Numbered from the stretch's first letter, positions 11,914 to 25,489 are shown. The stretch is DNA of 64,000 nucleotides from Solanum dulcamara (GCF_947179165.1 NC_077240.1:32412001-32476000); one strand, 5' to 3'. Program-made: numbers and translations. The notes: a model not told the origin generated them from the sequence alone.

Positions 11914-14900
11914 AATCAAGGCACGTCATCAGGTGAATTAATATAATTATCCAAGTATTTAGAGTGCATTCTATATCACCATGCCAACGAGATTCTTCTT
12001 TTACCCCAAGTTATCATCACAAGAACTTGTTCATCATTTAACCATACACAAATTATACCAAACTCTTCACCAATTTTCATTACTCTCATTCACACAATGG
12101 CACACAAGGTTCAATATATTTAATGAAAAGTTAAAGAGATCCACTTACCTTAAAAAGGACTAACAATCAACTCGATATTTGATCTTTTTCTTTACGAATA
12201 GCCTCCAAAACTACAAAATCTACACAAATATAGAATCCCCATAATAAACATGAATAATGATATCTATATTGGAAGTTTTAGAAATCAGGTCCAAAATCAC
12301 CTAAAAAGGTCAAATTATAAGGCTTGGGGGTAAATCTGGATTTTTTTATAAAATCATGTTACGTAATGATTTTAGAACTCATCGATGAAAACCAATGCGG
12401 AAAAGAATAAAAACGAGTTTAAAATTCCAATTTTACTAAAATTCATGTTCTTCAGAAAATTCACTATTTTTGGAATTGAACAAACTAATTTTCATGTTTA
12501 AATTGATAGATAAAAAATGGGTAATAAAGATTTAATGTTAAAAATACTTACCCAATACTTTAATCTTGAAAAACTCTTTGAAATTGCCTCGGGATGAGTT
12601 CTCAAGGTCAACAATGGTGAAAATGGAAGAAATCACGATTCGAGGAATAATTTAGTTTGTCCAAGTAATTACTCTCCATGAACACGGTCATTATCCCATG
12701 AACACAGAGGCTGGTCAATAGGACTCTTTGCAAACGTGAACACTACCCCGCAAATGCGGAGGTCAACTGCTATGCCCCAAGCCTATACTTTGGATGTAAT
12801 CGGCACTCGAAAATCATTATTGGTCCTAAGTGAATACTTGTCCTGGATAATTATAGAACAGATAACTCAATATGACTTGCGGAAGCTTAAATAGATGAGC
12901 ATGTAAACCATTTAAAGAAAACTTGCAACAATTGTCTGAAAATAATCTATATAAATACTAAAAGTGTTTTTAAAATATCTAAAAGGAAAAGTTTAATTGA
13001 CTCTGTAATTATGTCCGTGTAGCATCTACTAAACTGATAGTTGGTTCCAGAACAAAACCTCCAGCTACCTTAAAATGATAATGTCTACTAATACTGAAAT
13101 GAGCATAATAAATGAAAAGAGTCTTCCGGAGGCCAGGAGGTCTCACTAAAGTTGATGCATGAGTGATCTCACAGAACGCCTATTGATGATTCTGGACATC
13201 TATATCTAAATCATGAAAAGATCTAGTGTCGAATGACGTCAATACATGAAATATATGGTATGTAATATGGCTGAATGAAATAGATAATTGAACTGAACAT
13301 AACCCAAATGAAGTAGTGCAATGACCCTCATAGTCATTTTCATCTTTTTCCAATCTTTTCAGCATTTAGAGCCTTTTTGTAGCGACCCCAAGTCATTTAT
13401 GACTTGCTGGCACTAACAGTTCGGTCGCCTGGTCGTTCGTTTGAGTTTTGTACTTGATTTCCTATTCTAGATCTGTTGGAGTTGAACGATTGACTTTGGT
13501 CAAAACTCTAGGAAAACGACCTCAGAATGGAATTTTGATGATTTCATCAGCTTCAGAATGGCCAAATTAAGCTAGGAGCATGGTCGGCATGAATATCAAG
13601 GTAATTGGTATAATTTTGGGGCCATTTGGCGCTTTAGTCTTTGAAATTTGGCTTAAGGTTAACTTTGGTCAACATTCTTGGTAAACGTGCTCAGGTTGAA
13701 ATTTCATCAGCGTTGTTAGTTCCAAAATATCAAGTTTGGTCTAGAACAATCTTTTGTTAGTGTCTCGAGGCTTCCGGTCTCATTTCGAGCCTCCTTGTAA
13801 AATGGCAAAAATTATGCTTAGGTGTGGGACCCACATTTTATCAACACGACCTCGGATGGAAATTTCAATGTCATGACCCGACCTAGGGTCTAGTCGTAAC
13901 ACGGCGATTAAAACTCCGGAGGAATCCAACAAAGCCTCTTGTACATATCATAAGCATACATAAGGTAAAATATAAAAGTGGAAACATCATAAGAGAGTCT
14001 AAGCCATGTATAGAAATCTAAAACAAAATATTTTATGAAAACATAGACTCAAACATATGTCCAACTAGATGCCTCGAAATATGAGTATGGGCGGGGGCTA
14101 AGACATGTCTCTAGCTCACCCTCAATATACAACATAAGCAAAAGTCTTTTGAAAAGAAAGTAGTAAGTAACTTGAAACTAGTCCCCGGTCAATGAGGACT
14201 CACAACAACGCCTTCGATTAGAGGATTCCTACTAATTATGTCAATGATAAGGATCTTCAACCTCAACCCCTACATTATGAGATAATGTAGGCAAAAAGTA
14301 TGCATTAGTACGTTGGAATGTACTAAGTATGAAGGCGTGACATGCAAAGTAAATCATGGAAATGCAAGGTTCAAGTAAATCACATGATAAGATGGAATAC
14401 ATAGTCATGAGAAAATCATATTGACCAAAGCATTTAAAACATAAGTTTAAGTCGTAACGTAATTAAGAAATCATACATATGTGGGATAGGAACCATAAAT
14501 GGCAATAAGATCATGCGAGCTATAACAGGAAATCCGATGATACCCACATCGAGAAGGAGGAGGCTACTTTGTCAAGGTAGACTCCTAATCATGAACATGT
14601 GCTATTTGTGGATCCACTAGCTAGGTCATCAAGGCAAACTATGGTGGCACGTAGTTTATGGGATATGAGGCTGCTACTAAGGCTTTTGGTAGGGCCCACA
14701 CCTCAATTCCACTCGATGCTAAGTCAAATCCCACGGAATACATACATAACATAAGATCATATATCATATATCATAGTCATGTTCATAGTCATAGAGTAGC
14801 TCATTTTCATAACATACTTGTAATGTGAAAATTGTCCTTTCATCATTACAATCATTTTTGCATAATCCATATCAATATGCCTTAGGTCATCACATAGGAT

Positions 14901-15680
14901 CCTAAGTCACCTTACTTCATAACTTACATGAAATTCATACCTTGAAACATACTTAGAATTCATGATCATCATGGGAACACATATCATAATTCATACTTTG
15001 AAAATTCATGACCATAGCTTGAACTTGAAATTAGGGCATGACATGAATGCATGACCAATTAACTTAAAAATCATGAAATTAGCTTGAATATATGCATGAT
15101 CATAAACTTTATATCAGACCATACATAATTCCTATAGATAATATCATTGGGAGTATAATTGAAAATACTCATATTTTACATCTTGAACCCTAGAAATCAA
15201 AGTAGGAGAATTCGTGGAAAAAATCTTCAATTTAATTTAATAACCATCAAATTATATCAAAATAGACTAATGATCATACTTTAAATCAACATTCATGTAA
15301 TTGGAATAGAGATCACAAAATCCATAAAATATCATACTTTAATTTGATAGAAAACTCGAGTTGGGCTTCATGGAAGAAAGGATCCATGAATCAATACCCA
15401 CATACCTGAGTGAGAAAAAAAATTAATTTGGAAGAACTTGAGAATTTTGATGGAGAAAATGAGTGAATTTGCTTGAAGTCTTCAATGGAAATCCTTGAGA
15501 TCTTTTTTGTAGAGAGAGAAATATTTGATAGATGAATTGTAGAAGAATGAATTAAATTAGAGGTTTAGGTAGATTTATAGATTTGAATTAGGTCCTAAAA
15601 ATGTCTAGGTTCATTAACTAATAATTTGGGAAAAGTCTAAAATGCCCTTAAAAACTTAATTTCGGCCAGAAAACCTTCCC

Positions 15681-15745
15681 AGGTCCGCGACGCGGACCTG
15701 CTGTGATCTACTTGACCGATAAACTGTCCCAGGTCTGCGACGCGG
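15681..15745. repeat. CpG-rich dyad pair in LTR
   Basis: AGGTCCGCGACGCGGACCT at 15,681-15,699 is a perfect 9+1+9 dyad. A degenerate second copy (CAGGTCTGCGACGCGGTCCTG) follows about 50 bp later. Similar dyads occur in another LTR at 54,141-54,308. Confidence 0.85.
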
Positions 15746-15934
15746 TCCTGTCACGGACCACACTATTTTGTGATTTCTTCAAAAATCTTTCTTCCGTTCT
15801 ACGGGTCCTAAAAATCTACGAGACCATTTTCCCGCAGGTTTTGACCCCTGATCAATATTCCGAACTCGGATTTTTCAAAAAGATTAAGGATAATACTTTA
15901 TATGAGCGGCCTATTTCCAAGGCATTCTTAAGGT

Positions 15935-15959
15935 GTATATATATATATATATATATATT
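15935..15959. repeat. (TA)n microsatellite
   Basis: About twelve TA units about 20 bp from the TGTAAC end of the minus-oriented solo LTR. Confidence 0.95.
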
Positions 15960-17104
15960 AATTCTGAGGGATGTTACATTCAACTGTGGTGTTGAGTCCG
16001 AAACTTCAAATTTGATGGGGTAGCATAGTCCATTTATACACACGAGATTCCGAACGAATCCCGAGCACTCCATTGGAGGCTTGGCCTTTTCCCAAACTCA
16101 GTTGGTATGGCTGAATCTGGTGCCATCGCTAAATCCATGGCTTTCCCTAGGCAATTGTCTCTTAAGAGACATGGGTCTCTATTTAGCGAAGCCTGCCTTT
16201 TGGTGAGGCTCGCTTAAGCGACCTTTGGGTTCATTTTTGCGATACTTGAGGGTCATTTTAAGACGCGTTTTCAGCCTTTTTCCTCAAACTTCAAAACGCG
16301 ATTTTGGAGTTATATGAACTCTTACCCAAATTGGTGATCAATGCTACTATCAAATATATGCAATATCAATAATGCTCATATAATATATGTGTTGAGACAA
16401 TACTTAAAACCCCTTTTTAGGAATAACATATCTTTACTTTACTTTACTTTACTTAGATGCCTTTTGAAAACCATTTATGCTTTTTTAGGAATAGTACCTC
16501 TTTTCTCAATACAAAATAATGCAAGTGGAACCATTTATGTTCCGTAAAACTCTTTTTCAATGGAACTTTAAAAGTATCCATGAAGTCACTTTAATTTCCA
16601 AAATCACTGCATGAAAATAATTACACAAAGGTTTTCTATTAAAGTATTAATAACTAGGGTTCATGTGATCAAATCATGAACAATAACTCAAAGAAATCAA
16701 ATAGCATGTAGTATCATAATTTCAATAAATAAGAGAACTCAAAATTTAGCATGCGAAGCACAACCCAAACTCGGAATTCATGGAACTTTTGGGTAGAACT
16801 CTAGACTTATCTTTTTACTGACTGAATTTAGATGTAGGATGTGAGAACGAAATTAGTTCAGCACTATAATTAGCCTTACATAACTGAAAAAATAATGTTC
16901 TTGAAGAAACTTGAAGATTTCGATGAATGCTGTTGAAACCTTAGTGTTTCTCCTCTTGGAACCTTGCTCTAAGTCTTAAGAGTGATTATGAGGTGGAAAG
17001 GATCGAATGTTACTGTTAAGGGACTTAATTTGGTCCCAAAATATTAAGTCTTGGACTGAAAAAAAGGTAGGAAGGGACGGAAGTATCCTTCATTAAAAGC
17101 TAAC

Positions 17105-17540
17105 TGGACCCTCTACGGGTCGACTTATGGACTGTAGAACCTTCTACGAGCCATAGAAGACCGATCATAGGAAGCTGACTAAAGTACAAGGATCACTGAA
17201 TTTTGGGTCTACAGACCCTTCTACGGGTTGTAGACCCTACTCGTGAAAAGGGATTTGAGGGTGGGTCTCGGGACTTTGGCCTACAAGACCTTCTATGGTT
17301 CATCGATTCTTCTACAGGTCGTAAAAGCCCTTCGTCCTGCACACTTGAAGTTTTGAGTCTCTAAACTTTTCCTATGGTACCATTTTTGGTCTGTAGGAAC
17401 TCATACGGGCCATAAAAGCCATCCTTAGTAAAGTTCGGAGACAAGACAAATATTCCTAAATTTTGGAGTGAACTACGAGCCTCACATACAACCCGTAGCT
17501 CCTTTTATATTCTGTAGGTGTTGCTTGTGGTTCACAGTTC
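17105..17540. repeat. CTACGGG..CGTAG dyad cluster in LTR
   Basis: Several degenerate dyads of the form CTACRGRYYGTAG, for example CTACGGGTCG, CTACGAGCCATAG and CTACGGGTTGTAG. They are spaced 30-90 bp apart, within 60-500 bp of the TGTAAC end of the solo LTR 12,768-17,599. Equivalent dyads are in the solo LTR at 18,862-20,994. Confidence 0.7.
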
Positions 17541-18373
17541 TGAGGACTTTTCTATCTTTCTTCTGCACTATTCTGAGTTAGGATTTTTGGGGTGTTACAT
17601 CAACTCCCCGACCCTCTGCGAATGCGATAGGAGCTCTGAAAATGTGGAGGTCAAATTCAACCACCCTTTACGAATGAGCTAGGGTCTCCGCAAACGCGAA
17701 GGGAGCACCAGCTGACAGATAACAACAACAAGAAGACTTAGAATATTCACCGAAAGCACCCTAGAAATTCATTTAGAATCTCATGCACACAAACCAAATA
17801 TGCTACCTTACTAAACAAATGTTCCAGACTCAATGGAATCGTCGGACCATGAATTTGAGGTCTCCTCGATCCAAAACTGATTAAAGTCGCAATAAACTAA
17901 TTTTCACTCAAAAAGACCAAAACACCTTGGAACCTCCAAAAAATAAACTAAAGCCCTACTTAGACCTAAAATCACCTCCTAAATCCAAAGGAATTGATAG
18001 AATTCCAAATCGAGTGTCTAAAACTCCGAATATTGATCAAAGTCAAACTTAGGTCTTAACTGCTACTCAAAAGATGATTCAAGGGTCTAAATCATCGTAA
18101 AAACCTTAGAACTAAAAACAATAACTCTCCTAGATCAAATTCCACATTTTGAAATTGATACAATTAACGGAATTTTATTTCAAGACTCGTAGCTCTGGAT
18201 GGTGAAAACTCACTTTTAAACAACTTAAGGCTTTCAAAAGTCTCAACTTCTCAATCTGATTTCAGTTTTAACCTCAAATATTGATCAAACATGACTCAAA
18301 ACAACTAACATGATGGGTAAAAGATAATTTTCTGAGAATTTCTAAAAATGACCTTCAGGGTCATTACATATTT

Positions 18374-18856
18374 ATATAGAAGGAAATATATGCCTTGTAT
18401 TGTTTATTATTAATTAAAATAACATAATTTTGAATGTGGATTTATAGATCATGTTGTTTCAATAAATTTCTCGTGATGACAATTCATAGAAACTTCATAT
18501 GTGTTCATATACACTTTTGTAAAAGATTTAATCTCTATAGCTCTTGATGTGTATGTTCCCCCTTATCACAACTCCTATGTCAACAATCTTCCCCTTAAAA
18601 ATCAACTCCTTGTTGGTCAACACTTTACAACTTTATGTTGATCCAACGGAGGCTCACTACACAAGATTTATAAGCTTGGAATAGTTCATCCTCTATTTAT
18701 GTTAGGTTTGTAAGCTTACTAAGTCGGTAAGCCTTAGCAACTTCAGTCTCTTCTATCATGTACAAGATCACTAGATTTGCATGGATAAGTAAGATTCTTA
18801 ACTTACTTCGTTAGCTATAGGGACTAACCTTCCATTAATTGCAACCCATTTGATGG
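18374..18856. other. Retroelement-like flank without a gene
   Basis: AT-rich sequence with a CTTCCCCTTAAAAATCAACTC phrase and TTGTTGGTCAAC, reminiscent of copia 3' non-coding sequence read in reverse. No open frame or domain. It may be one host element together with 8017-8465 and 20,995-21,460, which the solo LTRs have cut apart. Confidence 0.3.
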
Positions 18857-18861
18857 TTAAG

Positions 18862-20994
18862 TATCACTATCCTAGACTATCTCCTAGTCGCGATATGGTG
18901 CTTAGAGCCACAAATGACTCCAAGCTAACTTCATGGTATGGCATGACATTAAGATTTACAAAACAACAAAAGAGAAACTAAAATGCAGAAGTCAACATGA
19001 GTCTAATAAGAATCTCACATTAAAATAGATAATATCTGAAAATAACATGAGCAGAATCTAACTATTTATCTGAAAAGCCTCTACTAACATATGAGTTGCT
19101 AGGACAAGCTCTAAGTTAACTCCACAATCTGAAACTAAAATAGAAATATTGAAATAAAATGATAGACTCGTCCTTGGAACATGAGGACTCACCAACTGGC
19201 TATTGAGCAAACTAGATTTGTACTAACTGCGGGCAGGAAATGGAGCATCAGAACTTATATTATCAAAAATATACGCAAAAAGTATGTGGTCAGTACTTTA
19301 AATGTAACGAGTATGAGAAATATGTATAATAAACATAATATCTGAACATGATAAATTCGTAAAATATCTTGATGCAATGATCAAGTAACATAACATGATA
19401 ACTGATAAGTAATGAACTGAAATATTTGAATTAACTTGATCATGCAATAACTAAAGCATGAAGTATGATCTATTTCCCCTCCAAAAGGGTCCAATGTACT
19501 TGCCAAGGTATAAAGGTTTAATCTGAGCTATTGTCTATTCAAAATAAATCATATGGTGGCATATAGTTTTGAGACTTTGGGATTGTACTAAAGTTCCACA
19601 GACATTGGATGAAAACCTTCATCCCTAATCCGTTCGATGCTAAGTATAAATCTCATAAAAAATATGTATATAACTGATATAATAATAATTTGATAATATT
19701 GTAATTCTGATAAACTGATAATATACTGAGTAGCTCCAGAATCATGATTTAAAATTGATAATAAATGAAGATATTTTATATGAAAGCATCATAAATCAAG
19801 ATAATCTGAGAACATACTGAAAGATATTTTATCTAAAAGCATCTAAAATCATGAAAGTCTAATCATTTGAAACATGCTTCTGAAATTACATAATTCTAGA
19901 TCATGAAGATACTTGTATGCTAATGAGTTCATGAAATTATTATTGAAAATATGAAATTATAATCAAAATCATGCAATTAATAATCATAAAAATCATCCAA
20001 TTAATAATCATACTTAAAAAAGAACTGAATTTCAACAAGAACCCATGAAAATCATAAAAATCCTAGGTTTGGAGAATCATAGAACTTGAAGAATTGGGGT
20101 TTCTTAGGAACTCAATAGGTGAAGGGATACTCATTAATGAAATTCCACATACCTGATTGAAGAATCTAAGTTTGAATTCTTCCAAGGAGACTTGAAGCTT
20201 AGAACTCTAGCTCTTGCTTGAGAGAAGATTTGAGAGAGAAGAAATCTATTTTGAGAGAGTTAGGAGTGAATGGAAGGTTAAGGCTGATAAGAATCACTTA
20301 ATCCCACCTAAAATAGTCCAAAAAATTGGAGTCTAGGAATTAAAAGAATGAAAAAGGACTAAAAGACCCCTGATTAAAATCTATCGGAAAGCATCTACAG
20401 TCACTGACTCTATCTACAGACCGTAGACTCCTGTTCATAAAAGTCAGGGAAGAAATCTGGGTTTTTGAACTTTCAAATCACAAGACTATTCTACAGTCCG
20501 TAGTTCGAATTATGACTCATCCTGCATGTTCGTAGAAAATCATGTTGAATTCATGATTTCTGAAGATTGATCTATGAGATCCATCTATAACTCGTAGATC
20601 AATCTACGATCCGTAAAAAGTACTCGTAAAGATCAGGAAAGTTCTGAATTCAAAGGTTTCAGAACTTTGATTTACGAGACCTATCTACAGTCCATAAAAC
20701 CATCCACGACCCATAATATCCTCTCGTCATGTTCAAGTCTCATTTTCCAACTTTCTAAACTTTCATTCATGATAAAGTCTACAATTCGTAAAACATTTTA
20801 CAGCCCATAAACTTGACTCGTAAAAACTAGGACCATTTTTTTTTATTTACAAAGTTCATCTATAGATGACATCTATGAGTCGTGATTCCTTTTACGAACC
20901 GTAAACCACCCTCAAAAATTCCAAAAATTTGCAAACTTCTGATTTTGAACCGTTCAAGGCCTGATCTGTACCTGGAGACTTCTGAGGTGTTACA
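18862..20994 (-). mobile_element. Solo gypsy LTR, minus, TSD TTAAG
   Basis: Right end is CTTCTGAGGTGTTACA. The left end is TATCACTATCCTAGAC, an expected TGTCAC start with one change (G to A at 18,863). It is flanked by perfect TTAAG duplications (18,857-18,861 and 20,995-20,999), 2133 bp long. The dyad family CTACAGWCCGTAG is repeated at 20,395-20,900, near the TGTAAC end. No internal genes. Confidence 0.88.
20395..20900. repeat. CTACAG.CCGTAG dyad cluster in LTR
   Basis: At least six imperfect copies, including CTACAGACCGTAG, CTACAGTCCGTAG and CTACGATCCGTA. Half-site variants such as ACTCGTAGAT and ATCTACGA lie between them. The cluster fills the part of the LTR 100-600 bp from its TGTAAC terminus. 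Confidence 0.75.
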
Positions 20995-20999
20995 TTAAG

Positions 21000-22140
21000 C
21001 TTTAGAACCTGATCATAAACATATATATTCTTATAAAAACATTCTCGTGTATGTGTTTGTCAAAAACATCTCTTCAACTTTTTATATGGAAATCGGGTTC
21101 TCCAAATACAACTTTTATCTTTATATGTTCTTCAGTCAGTTGTGTGGTGCAGTGAAAACTTCTTTCTTCTTTATTCTTCATGAAGCTTTTCTCTTTCTGG
21201 ACATGTATTTTCTTCATCATCAATATATCTACTGATTCTATATAGAATCAAACTCCTTTATAAATAAGAACTTGTTTTTTTACTGTTCATCCTATAACAT
21301 ATGAATACATCGGATTAATCTATAAACTAAATATATCTGGAATGTAAAACTTCTAAAACTTTCCCCTTTTGGTGTCATATATAAGCAACAGTGCTTAGTA
21401 GAATTTTTTTTCCAGAACATAATAGTATTATTGTTTCAACCAAGAACTCATCAAGCTTAAATGGAATATTTTTATGTATCATTTTAATTCATACGGGCCA
21501 AATCAAATAGACAATTACATTAACTTATAATCAGTGGTGAATCCAAAATTTAAAGGTTATGGATTCTTACTTCCTTTAACGTAAAGTTGTTAGCCAAGAA
21601 AAATTTCTTTCTACAAGCTTACTAATATTTTTTTAGTTAAGTTAGTAAAGAAATACTATAAAGAGAAAAGTGGAAAAATAATAAAGAAAAAAAGAAGCAA
21701 ATAGCAATGAAAAAGAATAGAAAGAAGAGTTAAAAAATCTAAGAAAATATTGGGTGCTCAAACAAAACCAAAGCACCCATCAAATCTTTTGGTTTATGGG
21801 TGCTCACGGATAGGTTCTATCAATTTTTCACAATTTTCTATATATATATATATACACCAAATTTTCATCGGGGTCAATAGGTGCTCGAGCACGCAATTTT
21901 CTATACGTGGGTCTATCCCTTCTTATAACATTTATATGGTAAGATTTAATTAATTTCGGTATTCAAAAGGTGTCTCAAACGTAGGCTTTTTTGGGTCTAT
22001 CCCTTCTTAAAAACTAGTCTTCTTCTCCTTGAGCCCACTTCTATTCTTTCTAATCAAACGCCACTAATAAGGTCTTTATCATCATACTTTTTGATTCATC
22101 CCTTCACATCTATTGTAGGATTGATATTGATGGAATCTGG
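21000..22140. other. AT-rich intergenic repeats, no gene
   Basis: Contains a CCCCTTTTGGTGTCATATAT phrase near 21,364 that resembles reversed copia 3' sequence. There is a block near 21,530-21,960 with repeated GGGTGCTC/GAGCACCC-like phrases and a short (TA)n. These look like MITE debris, but I could not define ends. Short open frames here show no domain. Confidence 0.3.
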
Positions 22141-23965
22141 TTCTTTTTTTTTTTAAGTAAAACACTTCATTGTATTACTTTAAACTATGTTTCAGGTGTT
22201 TATAAGACACCATTGCATCAGTTACAACACAGTTTGGGAAAGCAGAATCCCAAAAATCGTATTTATACATGAAATAGAGAATTTAGCTAGATTATGAGCT
22301 AACACATTCCATGTTCGAGGAATATGTATAATCTTGATTTCTTCAAAAGATTTCATCAATCGCCAGACATCCTTGCAAATGGTCTCTATTTCACAAGATA
22401 TCATCGCATTCTTTTGCAACATTTGTACCACATTTTTGGCATCTGATAGAATGTGGACCTTTGACCAACTCTTTTATAGTGCTCTTTCCATAGCTTCCCG
22501 TATTGCTAGTGCTTCAGCAGTTAAGTGCTTCAGCAGTTATAGCCTTCCCTACAAATTAAATAGTGGTGCCAAAGGCATGAAGCAAATGACCACATCTATC
22601 CATAGTCGTTATTCTAATGCTTGCTTTTTCCTTCTCCCTTTGTAAACCTGCATCTTTGAAAACAACAACTCCATCTCGGGCCATAGTAATCTTACATCAT
22701 AAATCTTGTTAGGTATAGGAATCAAACAATCGAATTTTGCACAACATCATCATATTCATGTAAATAAAATAAAGCTTTATTAACTATGTCATTAGGTTCA
22801 TATGTACTACCACTAAAGCACAACGAATTTCTCGCTTTCCACATTTGCCATAAGAGAGACACACTCAATCTTAGTAGCTCAATGGATTCTGGATATTGAC
22901 CTGTATTACAAAAAAAGTCATTCCACCATATTGCAAAATTCATCACATTTTCTAAACTGGGCCAGTTGATGGGAGCCAACTTCCACACTATTTGAGCTTT
23001 CGGACATCTAAAAAAGATATGGTCAATTGTTGTAGTTTCTAAGCCACAGACCCTGCAAACATCACAATTTTGATGCAATCTCTTAGAAATATAAGCATTA
23101 ACAGGAAGGACATTAAGAATGCATTTTCTAAAAAAATGTTTATACTGTTTTTTATTTTAAGTGACCACAAAAAAGTCCAAAAAAATTTGGGGAAAGACTG
23201 GCCACTGGTTTGAGGTCTTTCAGTTCTAGGGTCGATATTATTAGCTAGACTTTTTGCTAGATGATAACCAGATCTTACCTCGTATTTTTCTGAATTTGTA
23301 TAATGCCAGATAACTTTATTAGGATTTTTTGTGCTAAATATTGGGATAGACAAAATGGAGTTGATATCATTTGGTCAAAAATAATGATGGAGAGCTTGAA
23401 TATTCCATATATGATGGTGTTGATCTATAAGACCGCTTACCCTCAGGTGTGGATTTATATGTGTATGTCCTTGTATTGGGTTTAAAACCAATCAAATTAG
23501 GAATCAAAGGATCACTCCAAACCTTAATATGTTTTCCATCTCCTACTCTCCATCGAATTCCTTGTTTCAACAAATTTCGTCCCCACATAATACTTTTCCA
23601 AATCCAAGAATTTGATGAGGGACATCCTACACTCAGGAAAGAATTATTTGGAAAGTATTTACCTTTTAGAATTCTATGAAGTAAGAAATCCTCTTGTATT
23701 AAAATCCTCCACGCAATCTTAGCCGATAGGGCCTTGCTAAATGACTTCAAGTCTCTAAAGCCAAGACCCCCTTTGGACTTTGCCTCACAAAGTTTCTGCT
23801 ATCTTTCATAATGCATTTTTCTTTTTCCCTCATTTTGCCCCCACTAGAGATCAGAAAAGATAGTAGTAATCTCCTTAATTAAGCTATCAGGAAATTAGAA
23901 ACATGACAATGCATATGAAGGAATAGTGGAAAGTACTGACTTAAGCATGACTTCTTTGCCCGCAG
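22141..23965 (-). pseudogene. 5'-truncated L1-type LINE, ORF2 C-terminal relic
   Basis: On the minus strand, frameshifted open stretches run in the order expected for the C-terminal third of plant L1 ORF2. First is a KGGLGFRDLKSFSKALSAKIAWR-like block (23,760-23,690), then a WRVGDGKHIKVWSDPLIPN-type block. Next is a zf-RVT region with CDVCRVCGLETTTIDHIFFRC (about 23,060-22,980) followed by a SVSLLWQMWKARN motif. An RNase H-like end (ILSDAKNVVQMLQ, IPRTWNVLAHNLAK) closes it at 22,450-22,280. A poly-T run at 22,146-22,155 on the plus strand is the poly-A tail. The RT catalytic region is absent. Family role: target-primed reverse transcription. This copy is inactive. Confidence 0.88.
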
Positions 23966-25480
23966 GGCTTAAGAAACTACTTTTTCAACCTTTTATCTTA
24001 GTTTTAATCCGTTATTTAATAAATGCAAGCATTGAGAGGTTAATCATATTAGGAAATATTTTGGAATTTTAAAACTTTGAAAATCTCAAGCTCATTAGGA
24101 ACATGTATGAAAGAGTCTTGAGAGGTTAATCATATTAGATGTATAATGTGGTCAGGTATCCAGGTGATTTGGAAATAAGATTAATGATATGTGACTTGGA
24201 TAAATAGCAAAATGTGTTTTAGGGACCTAGTTTGATTGTTTTGTAGTATATATAAGCTTATGCAATTCAATTATAAGATAAAACGATGTGTACCTGACTG
24301 GTCATATGAACCAGGTTCTTTGACTTTTTTCTCTATAGTTGATCATTCTTAATAATAGGTAATATACATGCTAATTATTTTGTAAGGCTAGACTAAATAC
24401 TTCTTTGATTCATATTCTTAAACAATGTATTTAACACTTCTTTAATGATTTTTTTCATGCCCAAATAAGTATAAATTTTTCAAATAATTTTTGTGAAGTG
24501 TGTCTTACTTCAGGCAAATGAAATTTATTTTGGAGTTATTGATGTTCCTGCACGACTGCTTATTGTCTTTACCCTTTGGCACATTTAGCTTAATCATAAC
24601 CTCATGCAGTTGTTGGGGGTTGCACATGATTCACATGGCTACTGGATCAAAGGTGATATCCTACATGTCATAATCACATAAGAGGGGTGAATTGAGTTAT
24701 ATATGAATTTTGCCTAAGTGGTGGATATGGGATTACTTTACTTTATTCATTAAACTTTGCTGTCAACTAAGAAGTGAAGTAAAGAAATAATACAATGTTT
24801 TACATGGAAAAACATCATGCTCACAGAATTCAGTTTACAAGAGTTGAAACATAGGATTAACTAACCTTAATCCCAAAAACAACAATCATCACAGTTCTTG
24901 CTTCGCTCTTCAAGTTGAGCACGCCTTGAAACCAAGTTTCTATTTTTGTTTATTCCTAAACAACTGCTTTAGGTAAGCTGAAAATAGTACAAGTTGATTA
25001 ATTACCTGATACATGGATTCTAGGCCTAAAGACAGTAAATACACCTAACCATGAAATAAGTTTTTTAATACGATTTTTTGTATCAGGTTGCACTTGAACA
25101 GTAAATTAAAATATCTTCTCAAATATGCTCTTACTTATTTGCTTGAGTTCTACCTTAGCTCTCTATATAACTATGTAACCTTCTTCAAGAGAAGACTTGT
25201 ACATTTGCATTCTCTCATCATAGAAGTTTAGTTAATCACAAACACCTTGTGAATTCCAACTCTTCTAATGCAATGTCTGAGATGAACATGTTAGTTTCAC
25301 CTTTCACTATTAGAGTCCTCTAATTTCATGGACTTCCATATCTCTGTCTTATAGTTAGATTGGGCTTCTACTTTCTTCAGTTGTCCTACTTCAACCAGAC
25401 TGCTAATGGAACATGTCAATGATCCATTGGTTCATCCACATGTTCCAGGCTCTAATTTTTTCTATCCCATTTAGCAGGCC
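23966..25480. other. Intergenic sequence, nothing assignable
   Basis: AT-rich, with no open frame that shows domain similarity. A stretch at 24,680-25,210 has an LTR-like look (TATATAACTATG before a TTCTTCAAGAG leader), but no termini or target duplication could be found. Confidence 0.3.
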
Positions 25481-25489
25481 CACTGTATT

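Larger units (their letters stand above)
13869..15978 (-). mobile_element. Solo gypsy LTR, minus, TSD TTCAA
   Basis: Starts TGTCATGACCCGACCTAGG and ends CTGAGGGATGTTACA. It is flanked by perfect TTCAA duplications (13,864-13,868 and 15,979-15,983), 2110 bp long. Reversed, its start TGTAACATCCCTCAG resembles that of the LTR at 9584. It carries CpG-rich dyads at 15,681-15,745 and a short (TA)n run at 15,935-15,959 close to its TGTAAC end. This is the innermost layer of the nest here. Confidence 0.93.
13378..16332 (+). mobile_element. Plus-oriented LTR-like fragment, split by a solo LTR
   Basis: Begins TGTAGCGACCCCAAGTC, a typical gypsy LTR start, and reads continuously from 13,378-13,868 into 15,979 onward after removing the nested solo LTR. 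It contains repeated CAAAACTCTAGGAAAACG/TTGGTCAACATTCTTGG-type phrases. The right limit near 16,332 is a guess: beyond it the sequence looks like the host minus LTR again. No target duplication confirmed. Confidence 0.45.
12768..17599 (-). mobile_element. Solo gypsy LTR, minus, TSD TCAAC, itself split
   Basis: Starts TGCTATGCCCCAAGCC and ends TTTTTGGGGTGTTACA (reversed TGTAACACCCCAAAAAT). It is flanked by perfect TCAAC duplications (12,763-12,767 and 17,600-17,604). It is inserted in the LTR 8466-18,368, where the host sequence resumes with the same GCGAATGCG-type context. Its interior is interrupted by a plus-oriented LTR piece beginning at 13,378, which in turn carries the solo LTR 13,869-15,978. 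Confidence 0.88.
8466..18368 (-). mobile_element. Solo gypsy LTR (chromovirus type), split by nested LTRs
   Basis: On the plus strand it starts TGTCACAACCTAAAAATGGG and ends GACCTTCAGGGTCATTACA. Reversed, that is TGTAATGACCCTGAAGG..GTGACA. The last ~250 bp match the ends of the complete Tekay-like element's LTRs (39,560-39,807). Flanks are TGTTT (8461-8465) and TATTT (18,369-18,373), a 4/5 target duplication. Removing two nested insertions (9584-11,918 and 12,768-17,604, each with one TSD copy) leaves about 2.73 kb, a plausible LTR length. No internal coding region is present. Remaining pieces are 8466-9583, 11,914-12,767 and 17,600-18,368. Confidence 0.75.
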
